Part shown: positions 29,459 to 36,267 of the stretch, in pieces
Layout of the letters: each line of letters opens with the position of its first letter
Numbering within the stretch: the first letter of the stretch is position 1
Virus record (IMG/VR): IMGVR_UViG_3300044640_001015
Span: 1 to 55,220 of that record
Length of the DNA stretch: 55,220 nucleotides
DNA from: a virus
Direction: 5' to 3' (one strand)
Program-made: the position numbers and the translations under genes
The notes under the pieces: model-generated
Seen by the model: the letters and a program-made list of their open reading frames with translations, nothing else
The model's database searches: none
What the model was told of the DNA's origin: nothing

Positions 29459-29487
29459 ATTGTACCTGACGTATCGTTAATGGTCAA
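29459..29487 (-). promoter_or_regulatory. SigA promoter of the RNR gene
   Basis: On the minus strand TTGACC (29487-29482), 17 bases, TACAAT (29464-29459). It overlaps, face to face, the upstream region of the plus-strand gene at 29507. The leader to the RNR ATG is about 45 bases. Confidence 0.8.
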
Positions 29488-29494
29488 CTCAGGG

Positions 29495-29500
29495 TAGAAT
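29495..29500 (+). promoter_or_regulatory. -10 element of a leaderless gene (29507)
   Basis: TAGAAT lies six bases before the ATG at 29507 with no Shine-Dalgarno between. The -35 is poor (around 29472), so this is a weaker call than the other leaderless promoters. Confidence 0.5.
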
Positions 29501-29506
29501 TGTTAG

Positions 29507-29734
29507 ATGATAACAATACAAGAAGCTCATAAATATTTACAACTAGCAAATTTAGGAATGGCTAAGCAAATACTTTGCCCATTAGATAACGAACACTTAC
29601 CAATGGTGTCTTGGATGAATGAAGAAGATGAAGTTTACTTTTTATGTATAGCTTGTAACACTAAACTTACTCCTGGAGACTTTTTAGAAAAGAAAATAAA
29701 ACTTGTAATTCAAAACTTTACACAATCGTTATAA
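29507..29734 (+). CDS. Small Cys-containing protein, lone plus-strand gene
   Basis: This 75-residue protein (ITIQEAHKYLQLANLGMAKQ) has a helical N-terminus and a possible metal knuckle (C24-P-L-D... and FLCIACNTKLTPG, Cys47 and Cys50). It is the only plus-strand gene within the virion block and is transcribed away from RNR, sharing a control region with it. No Shine-Dalgarno is present, but a -10 lies six bases upstream. I do not recognise the family. It might regulate RNR or bind nucleic acid, but this is only from its location. Confidence 0.65.
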   Translation: MITIQEAHKYLQLANLGMAKQILCPLDNEHLPMVSWMNEEDEVYFLCIACNTKLTPGDFLEKKIKLVIQNFTQSL

Positions 29735-29766
29735 TTGTGTTTTTCAATAAATACGGTGTTTTGATT

Positions 29767-29794
29767 TTGCATAGAGAAAAAGTTTTGATATAAT
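29767..29794 (+). promoter_or_regulatory. Putative promoter before a G-run
   Basis: TTGCAT (29767-29772), 16 bases and TATAAT (29789-29794) with TGA before it (extended -10). The transcript would begin just before a G-rich stretch (29802-29820) and run antisense to the fibre genes. No gene starts here on the plus strand. Confidence 0.5.
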
Positions 29795-29801
29795 TCTTAC
29801 T

Positions 29802-29820
29802 GGGGGGTAGGGGGGAGAGG
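29802..29820 (+). other. G-run: two runs of six G plus AGAGG
   Basis: GGGGGG, TA, GGGGGG, AGAGG in a very AT-rich setting. Unique in the window by eye. It could form a G-quadruplex or be a protein or packaging signal; nothing else supports a function. Confidence 0.6.
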
Positions 29821-29852
29821 TTAGCAAATATCCTAAATATAAAAAATATAGG

Positions 29853-30185
29853 TTAAGCGGTAACATCTCCAGTAACTAATATAGGTCCCTGCAGAATAGT
29901 AGATATAACATTAGAGTTAGTCATTTCAATATCATAAACATACTTTTTACCTGCAACTAAATTAACAGACTGTGTAGCAGGAAGAGTAACTAATACTACT
30001 CCTTGGGAAGCATTTTCTATAGTAAAAGTAAACGATGCAACTACATCAGATTTTCCACGCTCTTTAATTTCTCCAGCAAAGTTATGACTAGTAACATTGT
30101 ATCTGACTAATCCGTCTGCTAGAGTCATTCTAAAAGCAAATGTATCTCCACGATATACTTTGAACGATTTAAATCCTGGTAACAT
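29853..30185 (-). CDS. Small beta-rich virion protein
   Basis: This 110-residue protein (LPGFKSFKVYRGDTFAFRMT) is all-beta by pattern, with YNVTSHNFAGEIKERGKSDV and KKYVYDIEMTNSNVIST. The fold pattern 'shape-Y-R-G-D-T-F' recalls small baseplate or head-fibre domains found with receptor-binding proteins. It follows the 500-residue fibre gene with one base overlap at 30185, so is co-translated. Probably a component of the fibre assembly; the exact role is unknown. Confidence 0.6.
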   Translation of the reverse strand: MLPGFKSFKVYRGDTFAFRMTLADGLVRYNVTSHNFAGEIKERGKSDVVASFTFTIENASQGVVLVTLPATQSVNLVAGKKYVYDIEMTNSNVISTILQGPILVTGDVTA

Positions 30186-31687
30186 TAACCTGTCACCACT
30201 ACTCGATAATCCCCTGATGTTGGTGCAGTATTGAAGTATACGGTTACTGTATCTACTGTGGCATACTCAACAGCAGTTTCAACCTGAGCATAAGGTGAAG
30301 CAGTTTCATAAACTTGAACGGTGACATCTCTTGTATTTAAGTTGTGTGTAATTGTGTATGAAGTAGCTGATCCACTTATAGCAGTAGCATACTTTCTGGC
30401 AATTGAATGCTCTACTGCTGCATCTGCAGTATCTTTAGGACTTGATACAGTCCAAAGATTTGATGTTTCATTCCACAAAATTGAAGCATTTGTGTACGAT
30501 CCACGCTCAACTTCAAGACCTGCATTCAAAGAAGGAGTTCCAGTTACAGTTGAATTAAGTAAGAACAAGTTATCTTCAACATTAATTGTTGAAGTTGAAA
30601 CTGAATTAATTGAACCAGTAACGTCAAGGTCTCCAGTTATTGTAAGGGTTCCGCCAATTGTTACATCATTTGGAAGACCAATCGTTACGGATCCAGAGTA
30701 TGGACCTACTCCAGTAGCGTTTAATTCAATTTCGTTGGCTGTTCCAGTAATGCTTGTTACGCCAGAGTTGGTAAAAGTGATTGTGTCTGTAGTTGCATCT
30801 GTTGTTACGGCTATTCCACTACCAACAACTGTTAAAGTATCAGCATTGGTATCTGCAGCTATGCTTGTTTGACCAGAAACTGCAATTGTCTTAAATATAT
30901 TTTGTGAAGAACCTTTATCCGTGTTTGTAAAGGCTAGAGTTCCAGCCCCAGTTGAGTTATCTGTATATGCTACAGAAATTCCATCGTGAGTAGCTGCAGT
31001 AATCATTGTAGAAGCGGTGTCTTCCACATACTCTTGAATTCCAGTTAGCGTTGAAGTTGTGTGATTATGTGAATCATCTGCTACTGCCGTTGTAATTTCT
31101 ACGTTACCAAGATTTGTTACGGTATTAGTACCTGAAACATCACCAGAAAGGGTAATTGAAAAATCTGCTACGTCAAAGTCAAGTGTATTATCGTCATCTT
31201 GGTAAGTTACAGAAATTCCATTTTCAGTGTTTGATGTTACCATTGCACCAATAGTGTCTGCTACCGCTTCGCTAAAATCTGAAATTTTTCCAGATGTAAT
31301 ATCTGGAATGTCTGTTGCTACAAGTGATCTAAATGTTGGAATAGCTGCTGTTGAACCAGTTCCTGGACCAGCAAGAACAGTGTTAACTGCTGCCGTATTC
31401 CATTCAAAGGCTAGAGTTCCAGTTGCACTCGCAGGAGAACCTGATACTGTAAATAAGTCTGGGGCATCAAGGGAAATAGAAACGGTTGGGGCATCATCTG
31501 TATAAGCAAGTGTCTTCCAAGCAGTACCGTTGTATACCTTTAGGTGGTTAGCTGAGGAATCACCAGCTGTCCAGTAGATTACTCTACCTGTTGTTCCTGT
31601 TGGATTAGTTGAAAAATCTTCAAAGATAAATCTTCTTGCCTTGTTAAGTCCAAGGTCTAAATCGACTGTAAATAGTCTAGATGCCAT
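30185..31687 (-). CDS. Tail fibre-like protein with beta repeats
   Basis: This 500-residue protein starts at ATG 31687 ([13 protein letters not shown]); a TTG at 31696 in the same frame is possible but AGGGAA fits the ATG better. Low-complexity Thr/Asn/Asp/Gly repeats ([40 protein letters not shown]) are typical of trimeric fibres of aquatic phages. The C-terminal domain ([20 protein letters not shown], then [20 protein letters not shown]) is related to the end of the next upstream gene (31718-32206). Such C-termini often bind receptors or aid trimer folding. Surface binding is inferred. Confidence 0.75.
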   Translation of the reverse strand: MASRLFTVDLDLGLNKARRFIFEDFSTNPTGTTGRVIYWTAGDSSANHLKVYNGTAWKTLAYTDDAPTVSISLDAPDLFTVSGSPASATGTLAFEWNTAAVNTVLAGPGTGSTAAIPTFRSLVATDIPDITSGKISDFSEAVADTIGAMVTSNTENGISVTYQDDDNTLDFDVADFSITLSGDVSGTNTVTNLGNVEITTAVADDSHNHTTSTLTGIQEYVEDTASTMITAATHDGISVAYTDNSTGAGTLAFTNTDKGSSQNIFKTIAVSGQTSIAADTNADTLTVVGSGIAVTTDATTDTITFTNSGVTSITGTANEIELNATGVGPYSGSVTIGLPNDVTIGGTLTITGDLDVTGSINSVSTSTINVEDNLFLLNSTVTGTPSLNAGLEVERGSYTNASILWNETSNLWTVSSPKDTADAAVEHSIARKYATAISGSATSYTITHNLNTRDVTVQVYETASPYAQVETAVEYATVDTVTVYFNTAPTSGDYRVVVTG

Positions 31688-31717
31688 GTTGTTCAATTCC
31701 CTATTTTAAATTTACAA

Positions 31718-32206
31718 CTAGGTTAGGTATGCAGTACCGCTCATAGATGTATTCATAATAATTCTAACAGAACTTGTGTTCAAATATCGAATATCTGCCT
31801 CAATAATTCTGGGTGGAGTGTCATTATCTAATATTGTCACATTTGGGAAAAACCCAAGGTTGTGATTAATAGTCCAGTCATTTGATACCTCAGTTTGAGT
31901 ATGAACATATCTAACATGATTTACTGGATTAGCGTTAATATCTGGATAATCTATGGTTACATGTCCAGTTTTACCATTTACTGACTGAACCATAGCAGTA
32001 GTTTCAACGTTTGAAACTTGTACGGCTAAGTCTGGTGCATTATCTGTAAGGGTAACTGAAGTAATAGAATCGGTGGTATCAATAGTTACCACATCTACAT
32101 CTTGGACAGTATTAACGGATACAGAATTAATTTCTTCTACTGGAGAAACTGTTATGGTATCAAGTATTTCAACTTCTGTAATTGTAATAGTATCTGGAAT
32201 AGCCAT
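31718..32206 (-). CDS. Short fibre protein sharing C-terminal module with next gene
   Basis: This 162-residue protein starts with a repeat-like beta segment (ITITEVEILDTITVSPVEEI; 'SVNTVQDVDVVTIDTT') and has a C-terminal module NDWTINHNLGFFPNVTILDN, then RIIMNTSMSGTAYLT, like the end of the longer fibre protein downstream. It probably is a short fibre or fibre cap. A -10 element TATAAT preceded by TGC stands six bases before the ATG, with no Shine-Dalgarno, so translation may start on a leaderless mRNA. The stop codon of the upstream glycosyltransferase overlaps this promoter. Confidence 0.65.
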   Translation of the reverse strand: MAIPDTITITEVEILDTITVSPVEEINSVSVNTVQDVDVVTIDTTDSITSVTLTDNAPDLAVQVSNVETTAMVQSVNGKTGHVTIDYPDINANPVNHVRYVHTQTEVSNDWTINHNLGFFPNVTILDNDTPPRIIEADIRYLNTSSVRIIMNTSMSGTAYLT

Positions 32207-32212
32207 ACTTTG

Positions 32213-32221
32213 ATTATAGCA
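32213..32221 (-). promoter_or_regulatory. Extended -10 promoter, leaderless fibre mRNA
   Basis: On the minus strand TGC-TATAAT, six bases, then the ATG at 32206. No clear -35. It lies at the very end of the glycosyltransferase gene. Confidence 0.55.
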
Positions 32222-33161
32222 TTAATCGTGACTCAACATTATCAAAATGTTCAGTAACTACACGATTCCAATCATATTTTTCATGTACTTTTGGAGCTAG
32301 TTCAAACTGTTTGGTTGCCAGGCTTTCATAATTAGATACAACATATTCAATCATTCCTACAAAGTCCCAATACAGTGGCTTATACATTTTTCCAGGATGC
32401 CATTTTTGCCATGGGCTTTTAACTAAGTCCGATCCAATGCCAAGACCAAGATTAAATTCTTTATAATCACACCATTCCTCTGTACTTATTACTGGCATAC
32501 CAGTAGCCATTGCTTGAAGTGGAATTAGTCCAAATCCTTCTCCCCAAGATGGGTAAAGAAGAATGTGATGCTCATGCATTAATGTGATTAGATTAGAATA
32601 CGTCATGTCTCTGGCTATTACAGTTATGTTGGGCTCTCCTGGATCAAAATCTGCACCCTCATATGTTTTAACTGTTAGGTGATAATCCATATTGCCCTTG
32701 TAAAGCTCTAGGAACGCCTTAGTGACATCTGGCAGGTTTTTTCGTAGTGCAGGGTAGCCAATGTGCAGAAACTTTACAGGACCCTCTAGTGACCTTTTCT
32801 TAGGAACAAACCTTTCGTCTACTCCATGTGGAAATACAAATATTTCTCTGTCAAAGTAGTTTTCAAAAACATCTTTTGTAAATTTGTTTGGAACCCATAA
32901 CTCATCACATTTTGAGTTGATTATGTCTTTCCATCCTTCTTGCAATTCTGTAGATTCCCATGCAACGTATCCAACTTTTACGGAGTTGGTATCTTCTGAA
33001 AATTTGTAAAAATTTGGATGGGTAAAATTAAACTCTAAGTCAGCACCTCTATCGATATAGATCTTGTGCTTTGTTTCATTTATGGTCTTTAATAAACGCA
33101 TAGTAACGTAACCATGCCCAGTCTGTGGAGCACCACAGCCATTGCTAAAGCTAATTCTCAT
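32214..33161 (-). CDS. Glycosyltransferase, GT4 family (GT-B fold)
   Basis: This 315-residue protein has the GT-B layout: an N-terminal Rossmann part (GCGAPQTGHGYVTMRLLKTI; KVGYVAWESTELQEGWKDII; CDELWVPNKFTKDVFENY, FVFPHGVDERFVPK) and the nucleotide-sugar part (KFLHIGYPALRKNLPDVTKA; HHILLYPSWGEGFGLIPLQA; MATGMPVISTEEWCDYKEF). In the usual E-x7-E signature the second Glu is Gln here (EGFGLIPLQ), which may lower activity or reflect a variation seen in some members. It is next to fibre genes and may glycosylate virion proteins or host wall polymers. The donor sugar cannot be told from sequence. Confidence 0.88.
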   Translation of the reverse strand: MRISFSNGCGAPQTGHGYVTMRLLKTINETKHKIYIDRGADLEFNFTHPNFYKFSEDTNSVKVGYVAWESTELQEGWKDIINSKCDELWVPNKFTKDVFENYFDREIFVFPHGVDERFVPKKRSLEGPVKFLHIGYPALRKNLPDVTKAFLELYKGNMDYHLTVKTYEGADFDPGEPNITVIARDMTYSNLITLMHEHHILLYPSWGEGFGLIPLQAMATGMPVISTEEWCDYKEFNLGLGIGSDLVKSPWQKWHPGKMYKPLYWDFVGMIEYVVSNYESLATKQFELAPKVHEKYDWNRVVTEHFDNVESRLML

Positions 33162-33165
33162 TTTT

Positions 33166-33465
33166 CTACTTTTGTTCTAGTTTGTCTAAACGCTGTTCAA
33201 TACGGGCAACTGCATCTTTAATAGATGTTCCGTGGTTTGGTCTCATTTCAAAGGATATGCAAGCAATTTCTTCTTCCATAAACCTTAATCTTTCTTGTAG
33301 TCCAGGACGACCTTCAAATCCTGGTCTTTCTTCTTCGCCAAAGTAATCGTCTAGGAAGTGTATAAATCTTTTTGTTAGCTTTGAGGCTTTGTAAACCCCA
33401 ACACCAATAACTCCAATTGCTGTAACTGTAGCAGCTAACATCATTAGGAATTCATTGGCACTCAT
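33166..33465 (-). CDS. Membrane protein with coiled coil (DUF2746-like)
   Basis: This 99-residue protein has one membrane segment (residues ~5-25, FLMMLAATVTAIGVIGVGVY), a basic stretch, an acidic-Gly turn (EEERPGFEGRPGLQERLRFM) and a C-terminal coiled coil (AVARIEQRLDKLEQK). This layout matches the DUF2746 family commonly found near lysis and tail genes of actinophages. It lies next to a holin-like gene. A lysis or membrane-anchored structural role is possible. Confidence 0.7.
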   Translation of the reverse strand: MSANEFLMMLAATVTAIGVIGVGVYKASKLTKRFIHFLDDYFGEEERPGFEGRPGLQERLRFMEEEIACISFEMRPNHGTSIKDAVARIEQRLDKLEQK

Positions 33466-33490
33466 ATTTAGTTATACACTCCCACAAGAA

Positions 33491-33790
33491 CTACTTTGAA
33501 GTAGTCTTCTTTGCTGTGGATTTCTTGGCAGGTACCTTTTTGGTAGCCTTCTTCACTGCTGCAACAACTTCTGCTGCAACCTGATCAGGGGAAGATTTGC
33601 CACTGATTTTACCAAATGCAATATCATTCTTATTAAAGTAGCGAATAGCAACTGGTGCTACTGCTGCAATAAGTGCATTTAGATATAGATACGGATCTGT
33701 TACACCTGCAAGATACAGGGCTACAGCAGCTCCGAGGAAAGAACGAGCATATGATTGCAAAATTGCAATGTTAGCTGGCGTTAGTTTCAT
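33491..33790 (-). CDS. Holin-like membrane protein with lysine-rich tail
   Basis: This 99-residue protein has two hydrophobic segments (residues ~12-30 ARSFLGAAVALYLAGV, and ~34-50 YLNALIAAVAPVAIRYF) then a histone-like basic tail (KKATKKVPAKKSTAKKTTSK). Two short transmembrane segments and a charged C-terminus fit small phage holins, and the neighbouring DUF2746-like gene supports a lysis cassette. No endolysin gene follows, so the pairing is incomplete. It is the first gene of the long minus-strand late operon. Confidence 0.65.
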   Translation of the reverse strand: MKLTPANIAILQSYARSFLGAAVALYLAGVTDPYLYLNALIAAVAPVAIRYFNKNDIAFGKISGKSSPDQVAAEVVAAVKKATKKVPAKKSTAKKTTSK

Positions 33791-33839
33791 TTTTTCTCCA
33801 ATTATTTTCGGCGTTATCGTGTGATAAACGGTAATTTAT

Positions 33840-33869
33840 ATTATACACTATTTCGGTTCGAAAAATCAA
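33840..33869 (-). promoter_or_regulatory. Late operon promoter
   Basis: On the minus strand TTGATT (33869-33864), 18 bases, TATAAT (33845-33840), about 45-50 bases before the first gene of the leftward late operon. It lies in a ~225-base divergent region that also holds the plus-strand promoter near 33985. An imperfect palindrome GTTATCGTGTGATAAAC (33813-33829) sits in the leader and could be an operator. Confidence 0.65.
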
Positions 33870-33976
33870 AATTTAAAAATTGAAAATTCGGCGGACGAGA
33901 ACAACCCCATACCCATAATGCTAAAATATACTAATATAACATGCAAGCATAGTATAAAAGTAGACAAAGCATATCC

Positions 33977-33991
33977 CCGTATGATATACTT
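33977..33991 (+). promoter_or_regulatory. Extended -10 promoter for the early arm
   Basis: CCCGTATGA-TATACT resembles the right half of the PafBC-type promoters found downstream but lacks the TTGTCAGA part. It is about 25 bases before the ATG at 34015. Confidence 0.45.
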
Positions 33992-34014
33992 TTATATTCG
34001 GACAAAGGAACAAT

Positions 34015-34251
34015 ATGAGTGAAATTGAAGATGCATTAGAGGATCAAGAAATTAAGTCAATGAATGATAACTTAGGAACTATCCTATATATCATGTTAGG
34101 TCGTATTTACGATCAATTGACATTAATTGCTGATGCTCAAGGCAAAGGTGAAGATATGATGAAGCTTATGGAACTTCATCGTCAAGGACATTTAATGTCT
34201 CCAATTCCCACCCTCGCTTTACCAGATACTGAAAATTCTGAAGAAGAATAA
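34015..34251 (+). CDS. Small acidic protein, first rightward gene
   Basis: This 78-residue acidic protein (SEIEDALEDQEIKSMNDNLG) is mostly helical with a hydrophobic-helix centre (TILYIMLGRIYDQLTLIADA). Its start is supported by AAAGGA nine bases upstream. I do not recognise it. It opens the rightward arm and is followed by a strong bidirectional terminator, so it is a single-gene unit. The final residues are acid-rich (DTENSEEE). Confidence 0.75.
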   Translation: MSEIEDALEDQEIKSMNDNLGTILYIMLGRIYDQLTLIADAQGKGEDMMKLMELHRQGHLMSPIPTLALPDTENSEEE

Positions 34252-34258
34252 AAAAAGA

Positions 34259-34280
34259 AGCCCTAGATTTCTCTAGGGCT
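34259..34280. terminator. Bidirectional intrinsic terminator
   Basis: A perfect 9-bp stem AGCCCTAGA / TCTAGGGCT with a 4-base loop is flanked by CTTTCTTT to the right and by AAAAAAG to the left. It ends both the 34015 gene and the converging Hsp20 gene. Confidence 0.92.
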
Positions 34281-34294
34281 CTTTCTTTGTGACA

Positions 34295-34729
34295 TTACTT
34301 TCGTTTTCTACCTTCTTCGAAATTTGTAATTTCAATTGTTTTAGGCTTTTTGTGTTCGGGAATGTTTTTCACGACACAAACATATAGAATACCATCTGTA
34401 ATATCAGCACATTCTACTTCCATGTGCTCAGCTAGGGAGAATGTTCTTGTGAACTTACGCCCTGCAATTCCTTTGTGGATGTATTCATCATTTGTCTCTG
34501 GAAGTTCTCCAGTTACTGTCAAACAGCAATCCTCTTCAGTAAGAGTTAGATTTGACTTGTTATATCCAGCTACTGCCAATTCAATGACAAATTTATCATC
34601 ACCGATTTTTCTAACGTTGTATGGAGGAAAGCTAGTTGCATTTGTTTTTGCTAGAGTTTCTAGCTTTGGAAAAAAGCTTTCCCATCCGATCATATATGGG
34701 TCAGTAGCCCACGTTGTTGTATATTTCAT
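34295..34729 (-). CDS. Small heat shock protein, Hsp20/IbpA family
   Basis: This 144-residue protein has an alpha-crystallin domain: FPPYNVRKIGDDKFVIELAV (residues ~35-55), LTLTEEDCCLTVTGELPET, then HKGIAGRKFTRTFSLAEHME and the IPEHKKPKTIEI tail that holds the I-x-I-like assembly motif. The order and the GIAGRxFxRxFxLA string are typical of IbpA-type chaperones. It binds unfolded proteins in the cytoplasm without ATP. The gene is alone with a good promoter upstream and a terminator shared with 34015. A phage Hsp20 may assist virion folding or protect host function. Confidence 0.93.
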   Translation of the reverse strand: MKYTTTWATDPYMIGWESFFPKLETLAKTNATSFPPYNVRKIGDDKFVIELAVAGYNKSNLTLTEEDCCLTVTGELPETNDEYIHKGIAGRKFTRTFSLAEHMEVECADITDGILYVCVVKNIPEHKKPKTIEITNFEEGRKRK

Positions 34730-34785
34730 GTTTTGCTCCTTTTAAGCGAGTTAAATTCACATCCCATAAGGCAATGTGTATAGAT

Positions 34786-34815
34786 ATTATACCAAATGAA
34801 TAGTTGAATATTCAA
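34786..34815 (-). promoter_or_regulatory. Promoter of the Hsp20 gene
   Basis: On the minus strand TTGAAT (34815-34810), 18 bases, TATAAT (34791-34786), about 55 bases before the Hsp20 ATG. The -35 lies in a small palindrome TTGAATATTCAA. Confidence 0.65.
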
Positions 34816-34824
34816 CTGTTATTA

Positions 34825-35050
34825 TACTGTTATCTAAATGTTACCAAATTGTTATATATATACCCATAAATGTGAATATAATTTTAAATTTGATCAAAAT
34901 CCTTATTGCAAAGCTTTTGCAGGTCTAATTTCACAAAAATGTGAATGTGATTTTAATATGTATGATGCATAAATTACAGAAAGCTTTTGATTTTATGTAG
35001 TGAGCCCATAGCATAATGCGGTTATTTGAAACAAGCATAATGCGGTTCTA
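34825..35050. other. AT-rich intergenic stretch with a 14-bp direct repeat
   Basis: No gene could be supported between the Hsp20 promoter and the terminator at 35052. AGCATAATGCGGTT occurs twice (35010-35023 and 35034-35047), 24 bases apart. A protein binding site is possible; nothing else was noted. Confidence 0.5.
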
Positions 35051-35051
35051 G

Positions 35052-35092
35052 AAATAAAAAAGAAAGAGATGCCCTACCCTAAAGAGGATAGG
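35052..35092 (-). terminator. Terminator for the small minus-strand gene group
   Basis: On the minus strand CCTATCCT pairs with AGGGTAGG (one G-U pair, 4-base loop), followed by CTCTTTCTTTTTTATTT. The stem overlaps the stop codon of the 21-codon gene. Confidence 0.75.
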
Positions 35093-35139
35093 ACACCTGC
35101 AAGAAATAATCCAATGATGATGAATAAAACTATTTCCAT
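35074..35139 (-). CDS. Tiny membrane peptide (21 residues)
   Basis: MEIVLFIIIGLFLAGVLSSL-G is almost a single transmembrane helix. Its ATG directly follows the TAA of the upstream membrane gene, with GAGGGG as ribosome site overlapping that stop. Translation coupling and the hydrophobic design support a real gene. It may be a small regulator of lysis or membrane function; the role is unknown. Confidence 0.6.
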   Translation of the reverse strand: MEIVLFIIIGLFLAGVLSSLG

Positions 35140-35328
35140 TTACCCCTCAATCATTTCGATAACTACTGCACCAGTAGCACACACTGCACCAATAAAGGCA
35201 GTGGCAATCATAACATTGCCAGTCATACCATTTAAACCAATGACTAGTAGTTGTAGTTCAAGTAGTAGTGCAGGTAATGAAAATACCGCAATGCCTAGCA
35301 ATACATCACGCAAGTGAAATAGAAACAT
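35140..35328 (-). CDS. Small membrane protein
   Basis: From the ATG at 35328 (GAGGA upstream) the product is 62 residues with two hydrophobic segments (LLGIAVFSLPALLLELQLLV and GNVMIATAFIGAVCATGAVV). A longer frame starting at 35373 would overlap the upstream 36-codon gene, so the shorter start is preferred. It is followed directly by a 21-residue membrane peptide. Two-membrane-helix design suggests a holin, antiholin or pore-type accessory, but no family is recognised. Confidence 0.6.
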   Translation of the reverse strand: MFLFHLRDVLLGIAVFSLPALLLELQLLVIGLNGMTGNVMIATAFIGAVCATGAVVIEMIEG

Positions 35329-35332
35329 AGTC

Positions 35333-35443
35333 TTAGTCCTCACACATAATGCAGATAGCGGATTCAATTTCAAACGGTGCTAACTTGTCACCGCACACTA
35401 GGCAAGATGCCTTGGTGATTTGCTCTAATGCTAATTCATTCAT
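35333..35443 (-). CDS. 36-residue zinc-ribbon-like protein
   Basis: MNELALEQITKASCLVCGDK holds C-x2-C, and SAICIMCED at the end holds a second C-x2-C, a two-knuckle zinc ribbon. AAAGG upstream could be the ribosome site. The gene is the first of a three-gene minus-strand group. Probably a small nucleic-acid or protein-binding factor; no family is recognised. Confidence 0.6.
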   Translation of the reverse strand: MNELALEQITKASCLVCGDKLAPFEIESAICIMCED

Positions 35444-35548
35444 TTGATTTAGCCTTTCTTGTTGTTATCTAATACTATGATTCAATCACACACCACTGAC
35501 AATTTCAAGCCAGAAACACCTAATTTAGGTAAACATTTGGTAAACTTT

Positions 35549-35580
35549 TTATCCACACCTGTGGACAATCCTGTGGATAA
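35549..35580. promoter_or_regulatory. Cluster of three DnaA boxes
   Basis: TTATCCACA at 35549-35557, and on the other strand TTGTCCACA (35560-35568) and TTATCCACA (35572-35580). The first and third are perfect matches to the general bacterial DnaA box; the second is the form preferred in actinobacteria. Confidence 0.8.
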
Positions 35581-35602
35581 CCTCCCGCCCCAAATTTTTG
35601 GG

Positions 35603-35611
35603 TTTGTCAAG
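35603..35611 (+). repeat. TTTGTCAAG box, copy 1 (module A)
   Basis: Copy of the intergenic box, 12 bases after CCCGCCCC (35584-35591). See findings for the comparison with stoperators. Confidence 0.7.
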
Positions 35612-35620
35612 TTAAGATCG

Positions 35621-35636
35621 TGTGATTAAGGTCACA
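35621..35636. promoter_or_regulatory. CRP/GlxR-type palindrome
   Basis: TGTGA-TTAAGG-TCACA, a perfect match to the CRP family consensus. Its centre lies 52.5 bases before the -10 of the PafBC-type promoter at 35681, the same distance as at 40491-40506. Confidence 0.65.
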
Positions 35637-35663
35637 GAAAATGCTCACCAAAAATGACCAAAA

Positions 35664-35686
35664 TTGTCAGACCCCTATGCTAGGCT
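35664..35686 (+). promoter_or_regulatory. PafBC-type promoter P1
   Basis: TTGTCAGAC, 8 bases, TAGGCT; extended -10 (TGC). Start of the 35716 gene about 30 bases downstream. Confidence 0.8.
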
Positions 35687-35715
35687 GTAAGCATAGATAA
35701 AGAAAGGGGTTCAAA

Positions 35716-35847
35716 ATGAACTTACTAAATGAAACAGAATTCATCTGTTGCTTTTGTGAAAGCGAAATGGATTCAGAGCAGGTGTTCTGCTGTGATACCT
35801 ATAAAGGTAAAATGACCGTTCAAGAGTTTAACGAATTCTACGGATAA
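35716..35847 (+). CDS. 43-residue Cys-rich protein
   Basis: MNLLNETEFICCFCESEMDS carries Cys in a CC-F-C knuckle and a second pair follows (VFCCDTYKGK), so a zinc-binding fold is likely. AAAGGGG upstream is a strong ribosome site. It is the first gene under PafBC-type promoter P1. Family not recognised. Confidence 0.7.
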   Translation: MNLLNETEFICCFCESEMDSEQVFCCDTYKGKMTVQEFNEFYG

Positions 35848-35850
35848 AAA

Positions 35851-35873
35851 CTGTCAGACCTCTCTGATAGTAT
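35851..35873 (+). promoter_or_regulatory. PafBC-type promoter P2
   Basis: CTGTCAGAC, 8 bases, TAGTAT, preceding the gene at 35907. It begins a few bases after the stop codon of the 43-residue gene. Confidence 0.75.
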
Positions 35874-35906
35874 CAACTTAACAAACAAAAGAAAGGTAGT
35901 CACCAA

Positions 35907-36092
35907 ATGACTTACACTGTAACAAATAAGAGAGATAACATCTCCAATGAATACATCTCTATTCATTCCGCCTTGCAAATGGTTGCAAGTTGCTATGACG
36001 GTGCAGGAATTACCTGCGAGGTTGTCAATAACGAAACAGGCGAACAGGTAGAACTGTATCGCAATCCCCTAACAGGTTGGAGAGTGGCTTAA
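35907..36092 (+). CDS. 61-residue protein, unknown
   Basis: MTYTVTNKRDNISNEYISIH continues with a helix (SALQMVASCYDGAGI) and a strand pair (TCEVVNNETGEQVELYRNPL). It looks like a small folded alpha/beta domain. Ribosome site GAAAGG. Its stop touches the ATG of the next gene. Family not recognised; actinophages carry many such genes in their early arm. Confidence 0.7.
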   Translation: MTYTVTNKRDNISNEYISIHSALQMVASCYDGAGITCEVVNNETGEQVELYRNPLTGWRVA

Positions 36093-36242
36093 ATGGCTTA
36101 CACTAAAATAAAGAATGCACGACTCTTACTAGATGCCGTCAATGGCTTAGAGTTGATGCTAAAGCACGACCCAGAAAATCAGAGAATGATTAACTACTAC
36201 AATACCCAAATCCAAATCTTGACTAGGCGTGTCTACAAATAA
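36093..36242 (+). CDS. 49-residue helical protein
   Basis: MAYTKIKNARLLLDAVNGLE followed by LMLKHDPENQRMINYYNTQI is all-helical and amphipathic, probably a small helical hairpin. The ATG directly follows the TAA of the 61-residue gene, indicating coupling. The stop lies immediately before promoter P3. Function unknown. Confidence 0.7.
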   Translation: MAYTKIKNARLLLDAVNGLELMLKHDPENQRMINYYNTQIQILTRRVYK

Positions 36243-36244
36243 AA

Positions 36245-36267
36245 TTGTCAGACCCCTATGATAAAGT
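36245..36267 (+). promoter_or_regulatory. PafBC-type promoter P3
   Basis: TTGTCAGAC, 8 bases, TAAAGT. It drives the gene at 36299. A reading frame that appears to start here only translates the promoter (MSDPYDK). Confidence 0.8.

Larger units (their letters stand above)
35444..35715. other. Control region: DnaA boxes, module boxes and PafBC-type promoter
   Basis: This ~270-base gap has no gene. It holds three DnaA boxes (35549-35580), a CCCGCCCC box (35584-35591), a TTTGTCAAG box (35603-35611), a CRP-type palindrome (35621-35636) and a PafBC-type promoter (35664-35686). Confidence 0.75.

Noticed and set aside
33850-33862. LexA/SOS box at TTTCGGTTCGAAA
   Set aside because: Only one half-site of the actinobacterial SOS box; the partner half is absent.
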